This document shows, piece by piece, positions 1 to 8,540 of a DNA stretch of 8,540 nt. Position 1 is the first letter of the stretch; every line of letters begins with the position of its first letter. The notes beneath the pieces are model-generated. The model had not been told where the DNA came from. It made no database searches and saw only the letters and a list, made by a program, of their open reading frames with translations. This DNA is from an uncultured Clostridia bacterium. Its GTDB lineage: Bacteria; Bacillota; Clostridia; Christensenellales; CAG-314. The stretch spans positions 1 through 8,540 of the forward strand of contig CALGIK010000044.1 in the NCBI GenBank assembly GCA_937915515.1, given 5' to 3'. Both the position numbers and the translations under genes were made by a program.

Positions 1-327
1 AAAATAGAAGAACTTAAAAAAAGCCTTTCTTTAGTGAATTTACTGGAAACCAATATGCAAAAGGCAATTTTGTATGACGGCAAAATTAAAAAAATCAAAC
101 CGACTTTTACCGCCGTCTACCCTTTTAATATTAAAGTGGATATGGTTTTTCCTTGGGAATTTACTACTGTAATGGATATCATAAGCAATACAAAAGGTCA
201 CGGAAAGGCGGCTATGTACACCCCTAAAAAGTTGTCAGAGCCTGTCTGGACAATTAATCAGCGTGCGGAATATTTTTATTTTTTGGTATCACGCACGGTT
301 TCGGGAGACAGTCCCGCTTTAGCATAA
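1..327 (+). CDS. C-terminal part of an unrecognised protein (5' end outside window)
   Basis: The frame is open from the first base and gives about 108 residues before a TAA at 325-327. A GTG at 34 could be read as a start, but it has no Shine-Dalgarno sequence and the frame continues upstream of it, so I treat this as the end of a longer gene. The visible part is basic and mixed in character (a KIKKIKPTFTAVYPF stretch, then VDMVFPWEFTTVMDII), with no membrane segment, signal peptide or motif I can tie to a family. The end SGDSPALA is abrupt, and another frame continues with protein-like sequence to 413 (see the next entry), so the true C-terminus may be lost to a frameshift. The gene converges on truA. 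That it is coding is inferred from open length and composition only; no function can be given. Confidence 0.5.
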   Translation, partial: KIEELKKSLSLVNLLETNMQKAILYDGKIKKIKPTFTAVYPFNIKVDMVFPWEFTTVMDIISNTKGHGKAAMYTPKKLSEPVWTINQRAEYFYFLVSRTVSGDSPALA

Positions 328-413
328 TACTGCGATATTTGACTACGATACCCGTAGGCAATGTTAACAACGACTATTTTGAAGTATGGGCAGAAGCGAG
401 TAAAAAAAATTAA
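327..413 (+). pseudogene. Possible frameshifted tail of the preceding gene
   Basis: Immediately after the stop at 325-327, another forward frame (open from 258) reads on to a TAA at 411-413 and ends with the protein-like stretch PVGNVNNDYFEVWAEASKK. It has no start codon or ribosome binding site of its own in a sensible position. It could be the original C-terminus of the upstream gene, displaced by a small indel around 320-345. In the second forward frame, the codons at about 329-349 also look protein-like (TAIFDYD), so more than one indel is possible. Chance cannot be excluded for so short a stretch. Confidence 0.3.
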
Positions 414-426
414 AAACAATTTTTAA
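402..426 (-). terminator. Weak AT-only hairpin with U-tract after truA
   Basis: Read on the minus strand, a 7-bp stem (410-416 paired with 420-426, 3-nt loop) is followed by eight T residues (complement of 402-409). It begins about 24 nt past the truA stop, where an intrinsic terminator for the ecf-truA transcript would be expected. The stem is entirely A:T and so thermodynamically weak, which makes the call tentative. Confidence 0.3.
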
Positions 427-449
427 TAAGTTTTTTAACCTAAGCAATA

Positions 450-1184
450 TCAATATTGGACATCAATTAATGTCAAGCCGTTTGCAGAGAGGGTTTTGCC
501 GCACAGAGCACGGTTGCCCGATTCGATAATTTTAGGTATATCGTCGGGCGATATTTTTCCCATACCTACAAACAATAAAGTGCCGGCAATTGTGCGTACC
601 ATATTGTACAAAAATGCGTTGCCGTTGACGGTTATAAAAATCTCGTTATCTTGCTGCGTGACAGTGCAGGAATAAACTTCTCTCACGGTGGTTTTAAAGT
701 TGCTGCCTGTGCTCATAAAACATTTAAAATCGTGTTTACCCTCTATATATTTTGCGGCTTTTTGCATAGCTAATATATCAGGCTGTTTATAAACTTGCTT
801 ATGGTCAATATCCAAAAAAGGGTGTCTAAAGGACGAAACATACATTTTATAAATATATGTTTTATTGATTGCGCTTTTACGTGCGTCAAAACTGTCGGCT
901 ACAATTTTAGCGTCTGTTACGGCGATATCGCCGGGCAAAAAAACATTTACGCCTCTGATTAGATTGTAGGTTTTAAGCTCTTTTTCCGCATCAAAATGCG
1001 CCACCTGCCCTTTAGAATGTACGCCTACATCGGTGCGACCGCTGCCCGTGACTTTTATATTCTGGCTAAACACTTTGCTCAATGCATTTTCGAGCGTGTC
1101 CTGCACCGATACGCCGTTTTTTTGGCACTGCCAGCCGCTGTAAGCCGTGCCTATATATTCAACTTTTAAAGCATATCTTGGCAT
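450..1184 (-). CDS. truA: tRNA pseudouridine synthase A (TruA)
   Basis: TruA isomerises uridine to pseudouridine at positions 38-40 of the tRNA anticodon stem-loop in the cytoplasm. The protein is 244 residues from ATG at 1184, the usual length for the family. It begins MPRYALKVEYIGTAYSGWQ, a typical TruA start, and carries the catalytic motif SGRTDVGVHSKGQVAHF, with the active-site Asp at about residue 52; the commoner version is GRTDAGVH, so Val replaces Ala next to it. The C-terminal half has the expected FLYNMVRTIAGTLLFVG segment. An ATG 14 codons upstream (1226) is in frame, but it lies inside ecfT, adds non-family residues and lacks a ribosome binding site. The chosen ATG begins one base after the ecfT stop (TAATATG), with no strong Shine-Dalgarno, which suggests translational coupling. 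It is the last gene of the ecfA1-ecfA2-ecfT-truA operon, an order common in Bacillota. It ends in TGA. Confidence 0.95.
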   Translation of the reverse strand: MPRYALKVEYIGTAYSGWQCQKNGVSVQDTLENALSKVFSQNIKVTGSGRTDVGVHSKGQVAHFDAEKELKTYNLIRGVNVFLPGDIAVTDAKIVADSFDARKSAINKTYIYKMYVSSFRHPFLDIDHKQVYKQPDILAMQKAAKYIEGKHDFKCFMSTGSNFKTTVREVYSCTVTQQDNEIFITVNGNAFLYNMVRTIAGTLLFVGMGKISPDDIPKIIESGNRALCGKTLSANGLTLIDVQY

Positions 1185-1185
1185 A

Positions 1186-2058
1186 TTATCTGTCAAAAAA
1201 TAAAATATCAAAAAGGGGCTTGCCAATAAAGTTAACCAACCAATCGGAATTTATATAATTAACGGCGACGGCAAAACCGACAATCAAGACAAAAATAAGC
1301 AAAGCAAATAAATCACGCCACAAAAAAATCAACTTTTTTAACCTCGTCCTTTTTGTGCTGCCTTCAAAACAGCGGGCGTTCATCGCCATTGCCAATTCCT
1401 CCGCACGTCTAAAGCTGTTTACCAATAGCGGTACAAGTATGGGTACAAAAGCCTTTGCGCGCGCCACCATTCCCCCCGTATCAAACTGCGCACCGCGCGC
1501 TTTTTGAGCGCGGATTATCCTGTCCGTTTCCTCCATCAAAGTAGGTATAAACCTTAAAGTGATGCTCATCACCAGCGCAAAATCGCCTACAGGGACTTTT
1601 ATCAGCTTTAAGGGCGACAGAAGACTCTCAATGCCGTACGTTAAATCTACCGGTGTTGTGGTAAGGGTAAGCATACTCGCTCCCATTACAAGTAAAATAA
1701 GCCTAAAAACCATTCTGCCTGCGGAAATAAGTCCCGAGGAGTATATTTTAAAAATCCACCAATCTACCAAAAGCTCCTCTGCGTTTCCCTTGATAAAAAA
1801 GATGTTAATTACCGCTGTAAACAGCGCCAAAAACAATATGGCTTTTACGCTTTTGAATACGCTTATAAGAGGAATTTTGCTGACGGCTATCACAGAAAGC
1901 AAAAATAAAGACAATAAGGCATAGCAAAAAAACGAGTTGACCAAAAAAATCGTAGCTACCATATAGGCTAAGCTTAATATTATTTTTAATCTTGGGTCAA
2001 GTCTATGAATTACCGATTTTGTCGGATAATATTGACCGAAGGCTACTTCTCTAATCAT
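1186..2058 (-). CDS. ecfT: Energy-coupling factor transporter transmembrane protein EcfT
   Basis: EcfT is the membrane scaffold that links the two ECF ATPases to a substrate-binding S component, driving uptake of vitamins or metal ions. The protein has 290 residues. Hydrophobic segments lie at about 24-60, 72-89, 109-133, 203-214 and 249-268. The long cytoplasmic coupling region contains the two short helices that contact the ATPases: AQKARGAQFD (Ala-Arg-Gly at 187-189) and AMNARCFEG (Ala-Arg-Cys at 228-230). The second motif has Cys where the textbook motif has Gly, a variant I believe is common in clostridial EcfT proteins. The start is fixed by an AAGGA about 9 nt upstream. The first 8 nt overlap the 3' end of ecfA2, and the stop is one base from the truA start. 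No S-component gene is seen, so the substrate is unknown. Confidence 0.93.
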   Translation of the reverse strand: MIREVAFGQYYPTKSVIHRLDPRLKIILSLAYMVATIFLVNSFFCYALLSLFLLSVIAVSKIPLISVFKSVKAILFLALFTAVINIFFIKGNAEELLVDWWIFKIYSSGLISAGRMVFRLILLVMGASMLTLTTTPVDLTYGIESLLSPLKLIKVPVGDFALVMSITLRFIPTLMEETDRIIRAQKARGAQFDTGGMVARAKAFVPILVPLLVNSFRRAEELAMAMNARCFEGSTKRTRLKKLIFLWRDLFALLIFVLIVGFAVAVNYINSDWLVNFIGKPLFDILFFDR

Positions 2059-2938
2059 TTTGTTGTTTCCTTAACTTGTCTGCTTTATATTGCACTAAAG
2101 CCGAAAGCATTTGCTTGACCGTATGGTTTTCGCCCGTTAAAAAAACTCCGCCGTTTTTCAATATATTATTAAGCACTGCCATTTGCGGAATTTCTAATCC
2201 CAATTTTGTTAAGTCGGCTTTTTGAAAAAGCTCGTATGTCCTCATATCGTATTCTACCGTACCATTGTTAAACACTATCGTCCTGTCGGTATATTCGTAC
2301 ACCTCGTCCATATCGTGGCTTATCATAATCACCGTCAACCCCGATTGCTTTTTGAGATTGACAATTAAATCAAGAATTTCCCTCTTTCCCCTTGGGTCTA
2401 AACCAGCCGTAGGCTCATCTAAAACAAGAACGCTCGGACGCATTGCCAAAACGCCCGCAAGCGCAACACGCCGTTTTTCGCCGCCGCTGAGCTCAAAAGG
2501 TGATTTTTGATTTACGTAATCGAAATCCAAGCCTACCGAAATAATAGCTTCCTTGACCCTGACATCAATTTCCTCTTTAGTCAGTTTCATATTTTTGGGA
2601 CCGAAAGCTATGTCTTCATATACCGTATTGGCAAAAAGCTGGTATTCGGGATATTGAAAAACCATACCGACTTTGCCTCTGAGTTTTTTAAGCATTTCTC
2701 GCCGCAGTTTTTTGTTTTTAACAGTCAAATCCAAACCGTTGACGGACAAATAACCTTCCTGCGTGATAATAAGAGCGTTTAGATGCTGAACAAAAGTGGT
2801 TTTGCCGCTGCCTGTATGACCGCATAAACCTACAAATTGACCTTCCTCAATTGTAAGCGATACATTTTTTAGCGCCTGCGTTTGATAGGGGGACTTAGGG
2901 TTATAGGTGTAGCTTAAATCTTTGACAATAATTGACAT
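2051..2938 (-). CDS. ecfA2: Energy-coupling factor transporter ATP-binding protein EcfA2
   Basis: This is one of the two cytoplasmic ATPases of the ECF module; it pairs with EcfA1 and docks on EcfT. At 295 residues it has every ABC ATPase motif: Walker A GHTGSGKT (40-47), Q-loop FQYPEYQLF with Gln at 95, signature LSGGEKRR (150-157), Walker B VLVLDE (170-175), D-loop GLDP and switch His 208 in ISHDMDE. The LSGGEKRR signature and the YPEYQLF loop are the EcfA2 form rather than the EcfA1 form. The C-terminal 80 or so residues form the EcfA-type extension that helps dimerisation. The ATG at 2938 is preceded by GGGGGA about 6 nt upstream and overlaps the 3' end of ecfA1 by 25 nt. It ends in TAG, overlapping the start of ecfT by 8 nt. 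Older annotations call this protein CbiO or YbaE. Confidence 0.94.
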   Translation of the reverse strand: MSIIVKDLSYTYNPKSPYQTQALKNVSLTIEEGQFVGLCGHTGSGKTTFVQHLNALIITQEGYLSVNGLDLTVKNKKLRREMLKKLRGKVGMVFQYPEYQLFANTVYEDIAFGPKNMKLTKEEIDVRVKEAIISVGLDFDYVNQKSPFELSGGEKRRVALAGVLAMRPSVLVLDEPTAGLDPRGKREILDLIVNLKKQSGLTVIMISHDMDEVYEYTDRTIVFNNGTVEYDMRTYELFQKADLTKLGLEIPQMAVLNNILKNGGVFLTGENHTVKQMLSALVQYKADKLRKQQND

Positions 2939-3774
2939 AGCTTGTCCCCCAAAAGTTTTATATCTGTTGTAAAAGGCTCGACGTTAAACCCTCTTTCGGA
3001 CAATTGAGTGCTTAAAGAAACACTCCGGGGCACGTCAAGCCCCATTTGGTGCAGCAACCGTCCTTGCGAGAACACCTCTTTTGGAGCACCTTCTAAAGCT
3101 ATCTTGCCTTCGTTTAATACCACTACCCTGTCGGCTTTTACCGCTTCGTCCATAAAGTGCGTAATGGCAATTACCGTTATCCCTTCTTTGTTTAGCTTTA
3201 ATACCGTTTCCATCACCTCACTGCGCCCAATGGGGTCAAGCATACTCGTTGCTTCGTCTAAAACCAACACTAACGGCTCAATAGCTAAAGCGCCTGCGAT
3301 TGCAATGCGTTGTTTTTGACCGCCGCTTAATCTGGTTGGTGTTTTGTCGGCATATTCGTACATATTGACGCTTTTTAGTGCGTTGTCGACACGATTACGA
3401 AGTTCCTTCGTTTCTATCCCCAAATTTTCCGGTCCAAAAGCTACGTCGTCCTCGACAATGGAAGCGACCATTTGATTGTCGGGGTTTTGAAATACCATGC
3501 CTACTTTTGAGCGGATTTTGTATAACTGCTCGTCAATTTCGGGATTTAATCCGTATACCCTGACGGACCCGCTTTGCGGCTTTATTAAACCGTTAAAAAG
3601 TTTGGCTAAAGTGCTTTTGCCGCTGCCGTTGTGTCCGACAAGCGCCAAAAACTCTCCTTCGTATACGTCTAAGTCTATATTGTTTACACCCCTGTCCGTC
3701 GCTATCTCAGTGCCGTTGTCGGTGTAATCCTTATAGTTATAAGTAACGTTTTTAATTTCTATTATTTTTTGCAT
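2914..3774 (-). CDS. ecfA1: Energy-coupling factor transporter ATP-binding protein EcfA1
   Basis: This is the partner ATPase of EcfA2, the first gene of the operon. From ATG at 3774 it has 286 residues and begins MQKIIEIKNVTYNY, as family members do. Motifs in order: Walker A GHNGSGKS (47-54), Q-loop FQNPDNQMV with Gln at 96, signature LSGGQKQR (149-156), Walker B LVLVLDE (168-174), D-loop MLDP and switch His 206 in ITHFMDE. As is usual for EcfA1, the catalytic Glu is followed by ATSMLD rather than PTAGLD. A longer reading from TTG at 3807 adds 11 residues, but neither start has a good Shine-Dalgarno; I prefer the ATG because it matches the family N-terminus. Overlap with ecfA2 (25 nt) indicates co-translation. 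The likely promoter is at 3884-3913 on the same strand, giving an untranslated leader of roughly 100 nt. Confidence 0.94.
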   Translation of the reverse strand: MQKIIEIKNVTYNYKDYTDNGTEIATDRGVNNIDLDVYEGEFLALVGHNGSGKSTLAKLFNGLIKPQSGSVRVYGLNPEIDEQLYKIRSKVGMVFQNPDNQMVASIVEDDVAFGPENLGIETKELRNRVDNALKSVNMYEYADKTPTRLSGGQKQRIAIAGALAIEPLVLVLDEATSMLDPIGRSEVMETVLKLNKEGITVIAITHFMDEAVKADRVVVLNEGKIALEGAPKEVFSQGRLLHQMGLDVPRSVSLSTQLSERGFNVEPFTTDIKLLGDKLCQLLSKI

Positions 3775-3883
3775 TTTGCTATTGATTATTTCCGTTTTCT
3801 GTTTCAATTAGTTATTTTTTGAGCAAAATTAAAGTGCGCAACAATAAAAGTATTACTTTTTCTTGTTTCTTTAACCAAACAAT

Positions 3884-3913
3884 ATAATAACATACAGCGT
3901 TTAAAATAGTCAA
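3884..3913 (-). promoter_or_regulatory. Candidate sigma-A promoter of the ecfA1-ecfA2-ecfT-truA operon
   Basis: On the minus strand TTGACT (complement of 3908-3913) is followed after 18 nt by TATTAT (complement of 3884-3889), five of six matches to the -10 consensus, with an extended TG one base before it. It lies about 110 nt upstream of the ecfA1 ATG and is the best match on this strand of the intergenic region. The spacer is one base longer than ideal. Assigned by pattern only. Confidence 0.55.
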
Positions 3914-3975
3914 GGTATAGCAGAGAATATACAGGTGTTAGTTTTGTTAAATTTGCTCCCAAAAGACTATTTTGT

Positions 3976-4003
3976 TTGACATTATTCTGCATTATGTTAT
4001 AAT
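3976..4003 (+). promoter_or_regulatory. Strong sigma-A promoter of the PFOR gene
   Basis: A perfect -35 hexamer TTGACA (3976-3981) is separated by 16 nt from a perfect -10 hexamer TATAAT (3998-4003), which also has the extended TG at 3995-3996. Both hexamers match consensus in full, so this should be a strong promoter, fitting a highly expressed central-metabolism enzyme. Transcription should begin near 4010, leaving a leader of about 75 nt before the PFOR start. Confidence 0.85.
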
Positions 4004-4020
4004 TTATAAGGTTAATTTTG

Positions 4021-6989
<2,969 letters not shown>

Positions 6990-6992
<3 letters not shown>

Positions 6993-7013
6993 AGTTCCGG
7001 CTATATCTTTATC
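6990..7013 (+). other. Disrupted junction in the PFOR gene: in-frame TAA plus non-matching codons
   Basis: From memory of the family, DIG is followed by (Y/F)(G/S)GLDHV(L/I)A before the E(D/N)VNVLV segment. Here DIG is followed by a stop at 6990-6992 and then SSGYIF before IAQNEDVNVLV. The total length between the conserved flanks is unchanged (11 codons including the stop) and the frame is the same on both sides, so this is a block of about seven altered codons, not a single base change or a net frameshift. No other reading frame of the stretch restores GGLDH. The sequence can also form an imperfect dyad: GATATCGG (6981-6988) against CCGGCTATATC, with a 3-base bulge. This could be real local mutation or a consensus error; the sequence alone cannot tell. 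Confidence 0.75.
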
Positions 7014-7595
7014 GCGCAAAACGAAGACGTAAACGTATTGGTTCTTGACACTGAGTTGTATTCCAACACCGGCGGACAAGCAAGCAAATCTTCACCGACA
7101 GGTTCGGTCGCTAAGTTTGCAGCCTCGGGAAAACGCACAAAGAAAAAGGATTTAGGTATGATGGCTATGAGCTACGGCTATGTTTATGTTGCTCAGGTAG
7201 GTATGGGCGCAGATTACAATCAAGTAGTAAAAGCCATTGCGGAAGCCGAAGCGTATAAAGGACCTTCTTTGATTATTGCTTATGCACCATGCATCAATCA
7301 TGGTATTGATATGACAAATCCTCAAAAGCTTATTAAGGAAGCCGTCGATTGCGGATATTGGCAGCTTTACCGTTATAACCCCGACTTGTTAGAGCAAGGC
7401 AAAAACCCCTTTATTATGGACAGCAAAGCTCCTACAGGCAGCTATCAGGACTTTTTGCGTACCGAAGTGCGTTATTCAAGCTTGTTAAAGACCAAGCCTG
7501 ACCTTGCGGACGAACTGTTTACAAGAGCGGAAAAAGAAGCGCACGAACGTGTAAAGAAGTATGAAGAGCTTTCTAAAAAAGAAATTAAACAATAA
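6993..7595 (+). pseudogene. nifJ: PFOR C-terminal fragment (rest of domain VI), separated by the stop
   Basis: This continues the same frame for 200 codons after the TAA and ends at a normal TAA (7593-7595). From EDVNVLVLDTELYSNTGGQ on it is well conserved: it carries predicted Mg-TPP ligand positions Thr 989 and Leu 991 (numbering the stop as residue 969), the SNTGGQ loop, MSYGYVYVAQVGMGA and APCINHGID with Cys 1069, which matches the fourth ligand of the proximal [4Fe-4S] cluster in the Desulfovibrio africanus enzyme. It ends with the usual GYWQLYRYNP, DSKAP and EVRYSSL stretches. A TTG at 7038 or ATG at 7158 (with a chance AAGGA upstream) could start a short product, but neither corresponds to a known PFOR subunit boundary. 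There is no further decay downstream, which fits either a very recent lesion or a sequence error. Confidence 0.85.
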
Positions 7596-7648
7596 TTTTT
7601 TATCGAATCGCTTAATTATCATCAAATAACTGTTAGACCTAAAATAAC

Positions 7649-7687
7649 AACGGCATAGCTAAAAATTATGGCTATGCCGTTTTCTTA
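7649..7687 (+). terminator. Intrinsic terminator of the PFOR gene
   Basis: An 11-bp perfect stem, AACGGCATAGC (7649-7659) with GCTATGCCGTT (7671-7681), encloses an 11-nt loop and runs into TTTTCTT. It is about 53 nt after the PFOR stop. The G:C-rich stem and U-rich tail make it a convincing rho-independent terminator in the plus direction. Confidence 0.85.
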
Positions 7688-7733
7688 TATTCTAAAAACG
7701 AATTAAAATATTTAAGTAACCACATTTAATAAA

Positions 7734-7772
7734 CACCTATCATTATGTAACTTGCGATAGGTGCAATTTTTT
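7734..7772. terminator. Hairpin between convergent PFOR and tetR genes, probable tetR terminator
   Basis: CACCTATC (7734-7741) pairs perfectly with GATAGGTG (7756-7763) around a 14-nt loop. In the plus direction a T6 run follows at 7767-7772. In the minus direction the hairpin lies 36 nt past the tetR stop and is followed by TTTATT. It could therefore end tetR transcription and act as a back-up for PFOR. The 8-bp stem and long loop make it weaker than the hairpin at 7649. Confidence 0.55.
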
Positions 7773-7798
7773 ATGATTTTAATCTTCTTAAAAAAATG

Positions 7799-8374
7799 TT
7801 AGATTTTAAAAAATGCGTTTAGTCCGTAATAATTGTATTGATGCAAAAGCAAGGCTACTTCATGAGGAGTCATTTTCATTCCTTCGGCAATCCATTTTTG
7901 AATTACGGCGATACTGCCGTTAAGGCAAAAACAGTAAAGATAATCGGCTTTTTGCCCTACGTCGTTTTTCATGCCCGCTGAACGCCATTCGTTTAAGCTT
8001 TTTTCGTATGCCAAATCAAATATCTTTTTTAAAAAGTCTTTGTCACCGTATTCCGAAAAAAGCACAGCACAAATATCACTGTTCTTGCTGATAAAAACGC
8101 AAATCTCAGTCAGTAAATCAATAATTGTGCCGTTTTTGAGCAATCGAAGTATATAACACTTTATTTCTTCAAAAAACTCTTCTTCAATACTATTTAACAA
8201 TTGTTCCGGACTGTCATAATGAGAATAAAAAGTATTGCGATTGATATCGGCATGGCGGCACAACTGAGTCGGCGTTATTTTAACAACCGGCTGGGTTTTC
8301 ATTAATTCTAAAAGACTCTCTCTCAAAACCATTTTGGTATATCTAACACGGCGGTCGGATTTTTTCTTTTCCAT
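7799..8374 (-). CDS. TetR/AcrR-family transcriptional regulator
   Basis: A 191-residue protein with the TetR layout: a basic N-terminus, helix 1 (about 11-27), then a helix-turn-helix at about 33-55 reading ITPTQLCRHADINRNTFYSHYD, whose NTFYSHYDSPEQLL end is diagnostic of the family. The remaining 130 residues form an all-helical ligand-binding/dimer domain. Its end (GSIAVIQKWIAEGMKMTPHEVALLL, split here by residue 165) resembles the TetR C-terminal domain found in many Bacillota regulators such as DhaS-like proteins, so the inducing ligand cannot be predicted. The ATG at 8374 has AGGAG (8380-8384) 5 nt upstream. A palindromic region at 8430-8540 with operator-like dyads lies just upstream, suggesting autoregulation and control of a divergent gene beyond the window. 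It ends in TAA and converges on PFOR. Confidence 0.9.
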   Translation of the reverse strand: MEKKKSDRRVRYTKMVLRESLLELMKTQPVVKITPTQLCRHADINRNTFYSHYDSPEQLLNSIEEEFFEEIKCYILRLLKNGTIIDLLTEICVFISKNSDICAVLFSEYGDKDFLKKIFDLAYEKSLNEWRSAGMKNDVGQKADYLYCFCLNGSIAVIQKWIAEGMKMTPHEVALLLHQYNYYGLNAFFKI

Positions 8375-8432
8375 TTTTTCTCCTACATAATTTATTTATA
8401 TTTACTTTTGACGAACGAAAACAGTGTGTATT

Positions 8433-8460
8433 GTTAGTTACTGTCTGATAGTTAACTAAC
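8433..8460. promoter_or_regulatory. Operator-like dyad, left copy, candidate TetR-regulator binding site
   Basis: GTTAGTTA (8433-8440) and TAACTAAC (8453-8460) are perfect inverted half-sites 12 bp apart. The middle has a weaker dyad, CTGTC against GATAG. A 10-bp perfect palindrome TAGTTAACTA (8449-8458) overlaps the right half. The 28-bp size and position, 59 bp upstream of the tetR start codon, suit a TetR-family operator. Binding is inferred only from position and symmetry. Confidence 0.5.
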
Positions 8461-8466
8461 TTGTTG

Positions 8467-8495
8467 TTGTTTATTTTACACATTGTTATTATAAT
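8467..8495 (+). promoter_or_regulatory. Candidate promoter for an unseen gene to the right
   Basis: A consensus TATAAT (8490-8495) lies in the centre of the inverted repeat, 17 nt after TTGTTT (8467-8472), which matches only three of six -35 bases. It points out of the window. The strong -10 hexamer and correct spacing support it; the weak -35 and AT-rich setting limit confidence. Confidence 0.4.
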
Positions 8496-8503
8496 ATAAA
8501 CAA
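8475..8503 (-). promoter_or_regulatory. Candidate tetR promoter, mirror of the rightward one
   Basis: On the minus strand TTGTTT (complement of 8498-8503) is followed after 17 nt by TGTAAA (complement of 8475-8480), four of six -10 matches. It would give tetR a leader of about 95 nt containing the left dyad. A different site closer to the gene, such as the TATAAA near 8397-8402, is also possible. Confidence 0.25.
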
Positions 8504-8509
8504 CAACAA

Positions 8510-8537
8510 GTTAGTTAACTATCAGACAGTAACTAAC
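8510..8537. promoter_or_regulatory. Operator-like dyad, right copy
   Basis: This is the inverted copy of the 8433-8460 dyad, identical in sequence because it lies in the other arm of the long inverted repeat. The two dyad centres are 77 bp apart. It would lie just downstream of the plus-strand promoter candidate at 8467-8495, where bound repressor could block a rightward transcript. Confidence 0.45.
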
Positions 8538-8540
8538 AAT

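Larger units (their letters stand above)
8430..8540. repeat. 45-bp perfect inverted repeat around a 21-bp centre, ending at the window edge
   Basis: Bases 8430-8474 are the exact reverse complement of 8496-8540, 45 bp without mismatch. Further partial pairing (8476-8478 with 8492-8494) reaches into the 21-bp centre. The right arm stops at the last base of the window, so the repeat may be longer. The region is AT-rich, includes a TTG triplet run next to the centre in each arm, and holds the upstream region of the tetR gene. It may be a natural duplicated operator, or a place where an assembly folded back on itself. Confidence 0.95.

Noticed and set aside
1559..1924. A 121-codon plus-strand frame opposite ecfT, and similar frames opposite ecfA1, ecfA2, PFOR and tetR
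   Set aside because: They are antisense shadows of strongly conserved genes, without ribosome binding sites or recognisable domains.
3804..3992. A 62-codon minus-strand frame in the ecfA1-PFOR intergenic region
   Set aside because: It covers the candidate ecf promoter, has no clear ribosome binding site, and its composition looks like translated AT-rich non-coding DNA.
8430..8540. Invertible promoter or transposon end
   Set aside because: The centre between the arms is only about 21 bp, too short for a site-specific inversion segment. There is no recombinase or transposase gene and no target-site duplication in the window.

Overview
The window is about 40% GC and its gene content points to a low-GC anaerobic member of the Bacillota, most likely a clostridial lineage. 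The reasons are a homodimeric-type pyruvate:ferredoxin oxidoreductase, the ecfA1-ecfA2-ecfT-truA gene order, AGGAG-type ribosome binding sites and a near-consensus sigma-A promoter. I cannot name a genus from sequence alone. The window may be a whole contig: it opens in the middle of a gene and ends exactly at the outer edge of a long perfect inverted repeat, a common place for an assembly to stop.

Layout. Positions 1-413 (+) hold the 3' part of an unrecognised gene, possibly frameshifted near its end. Positions 450-3774 (-) are a compact operon in the order ecfA1, ecfA2, ecfT, truA: the two ATPases and the membrane scaffold of an energy-coupling factor (ECF) vitamin/metal transporter, then tRNA pseudouridine synthase A. 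The genes overlap or nearly touch and share one candidate promoter at 3884-3913. No substrate-binding S component is present, so the module is probably of the shared (group II) kind. A divergent intergenic region (3775-4085) also carries a very good promoter facing right, which drives the gene for pyruvate:ferredoxin oxidoreductase (PFOR, 4086-7595). That gene is interrupted by an in-frame TAA at 6990-6992, inside the thiamine diphosphate/Mg motif. The same frame then resumes after a short stretch that does not match the family and stays well conserved to the normal C-terminus. A clear intrinsic terminator follows at 7649-7681. A second hairpin (7734-7763) separates PFOR from a convergent TetR-family regulator gene (7799-8374, -). 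Upstream of the regulator lies a 45-bp perfect inverted repeat around a 21-bp centre (8430-8540). Each arm contains a 28-bp operator-like dyad, and the centre contains a -10 hexamer.

How it fits together. The ECF/truA operon is ordinary housekeeping. PFOR would be the central pyruvate-oxidising enzyme of a fermentative metabolism, but as written the sequence encodes only a 968-residue fragment lacking part of the TPP-Mg site and one cysteine of the proximal iron-sulfur cluster. Either this copy is a recent pseudogene or the sequence is locally wrong. The TetR regulator probably controls itself and an unseen gene to the right through the paired dyads. I found no undescribed multi-gene system. 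The two points most worth checking are the PFOR interruption and the palindromic control region at the right edge.
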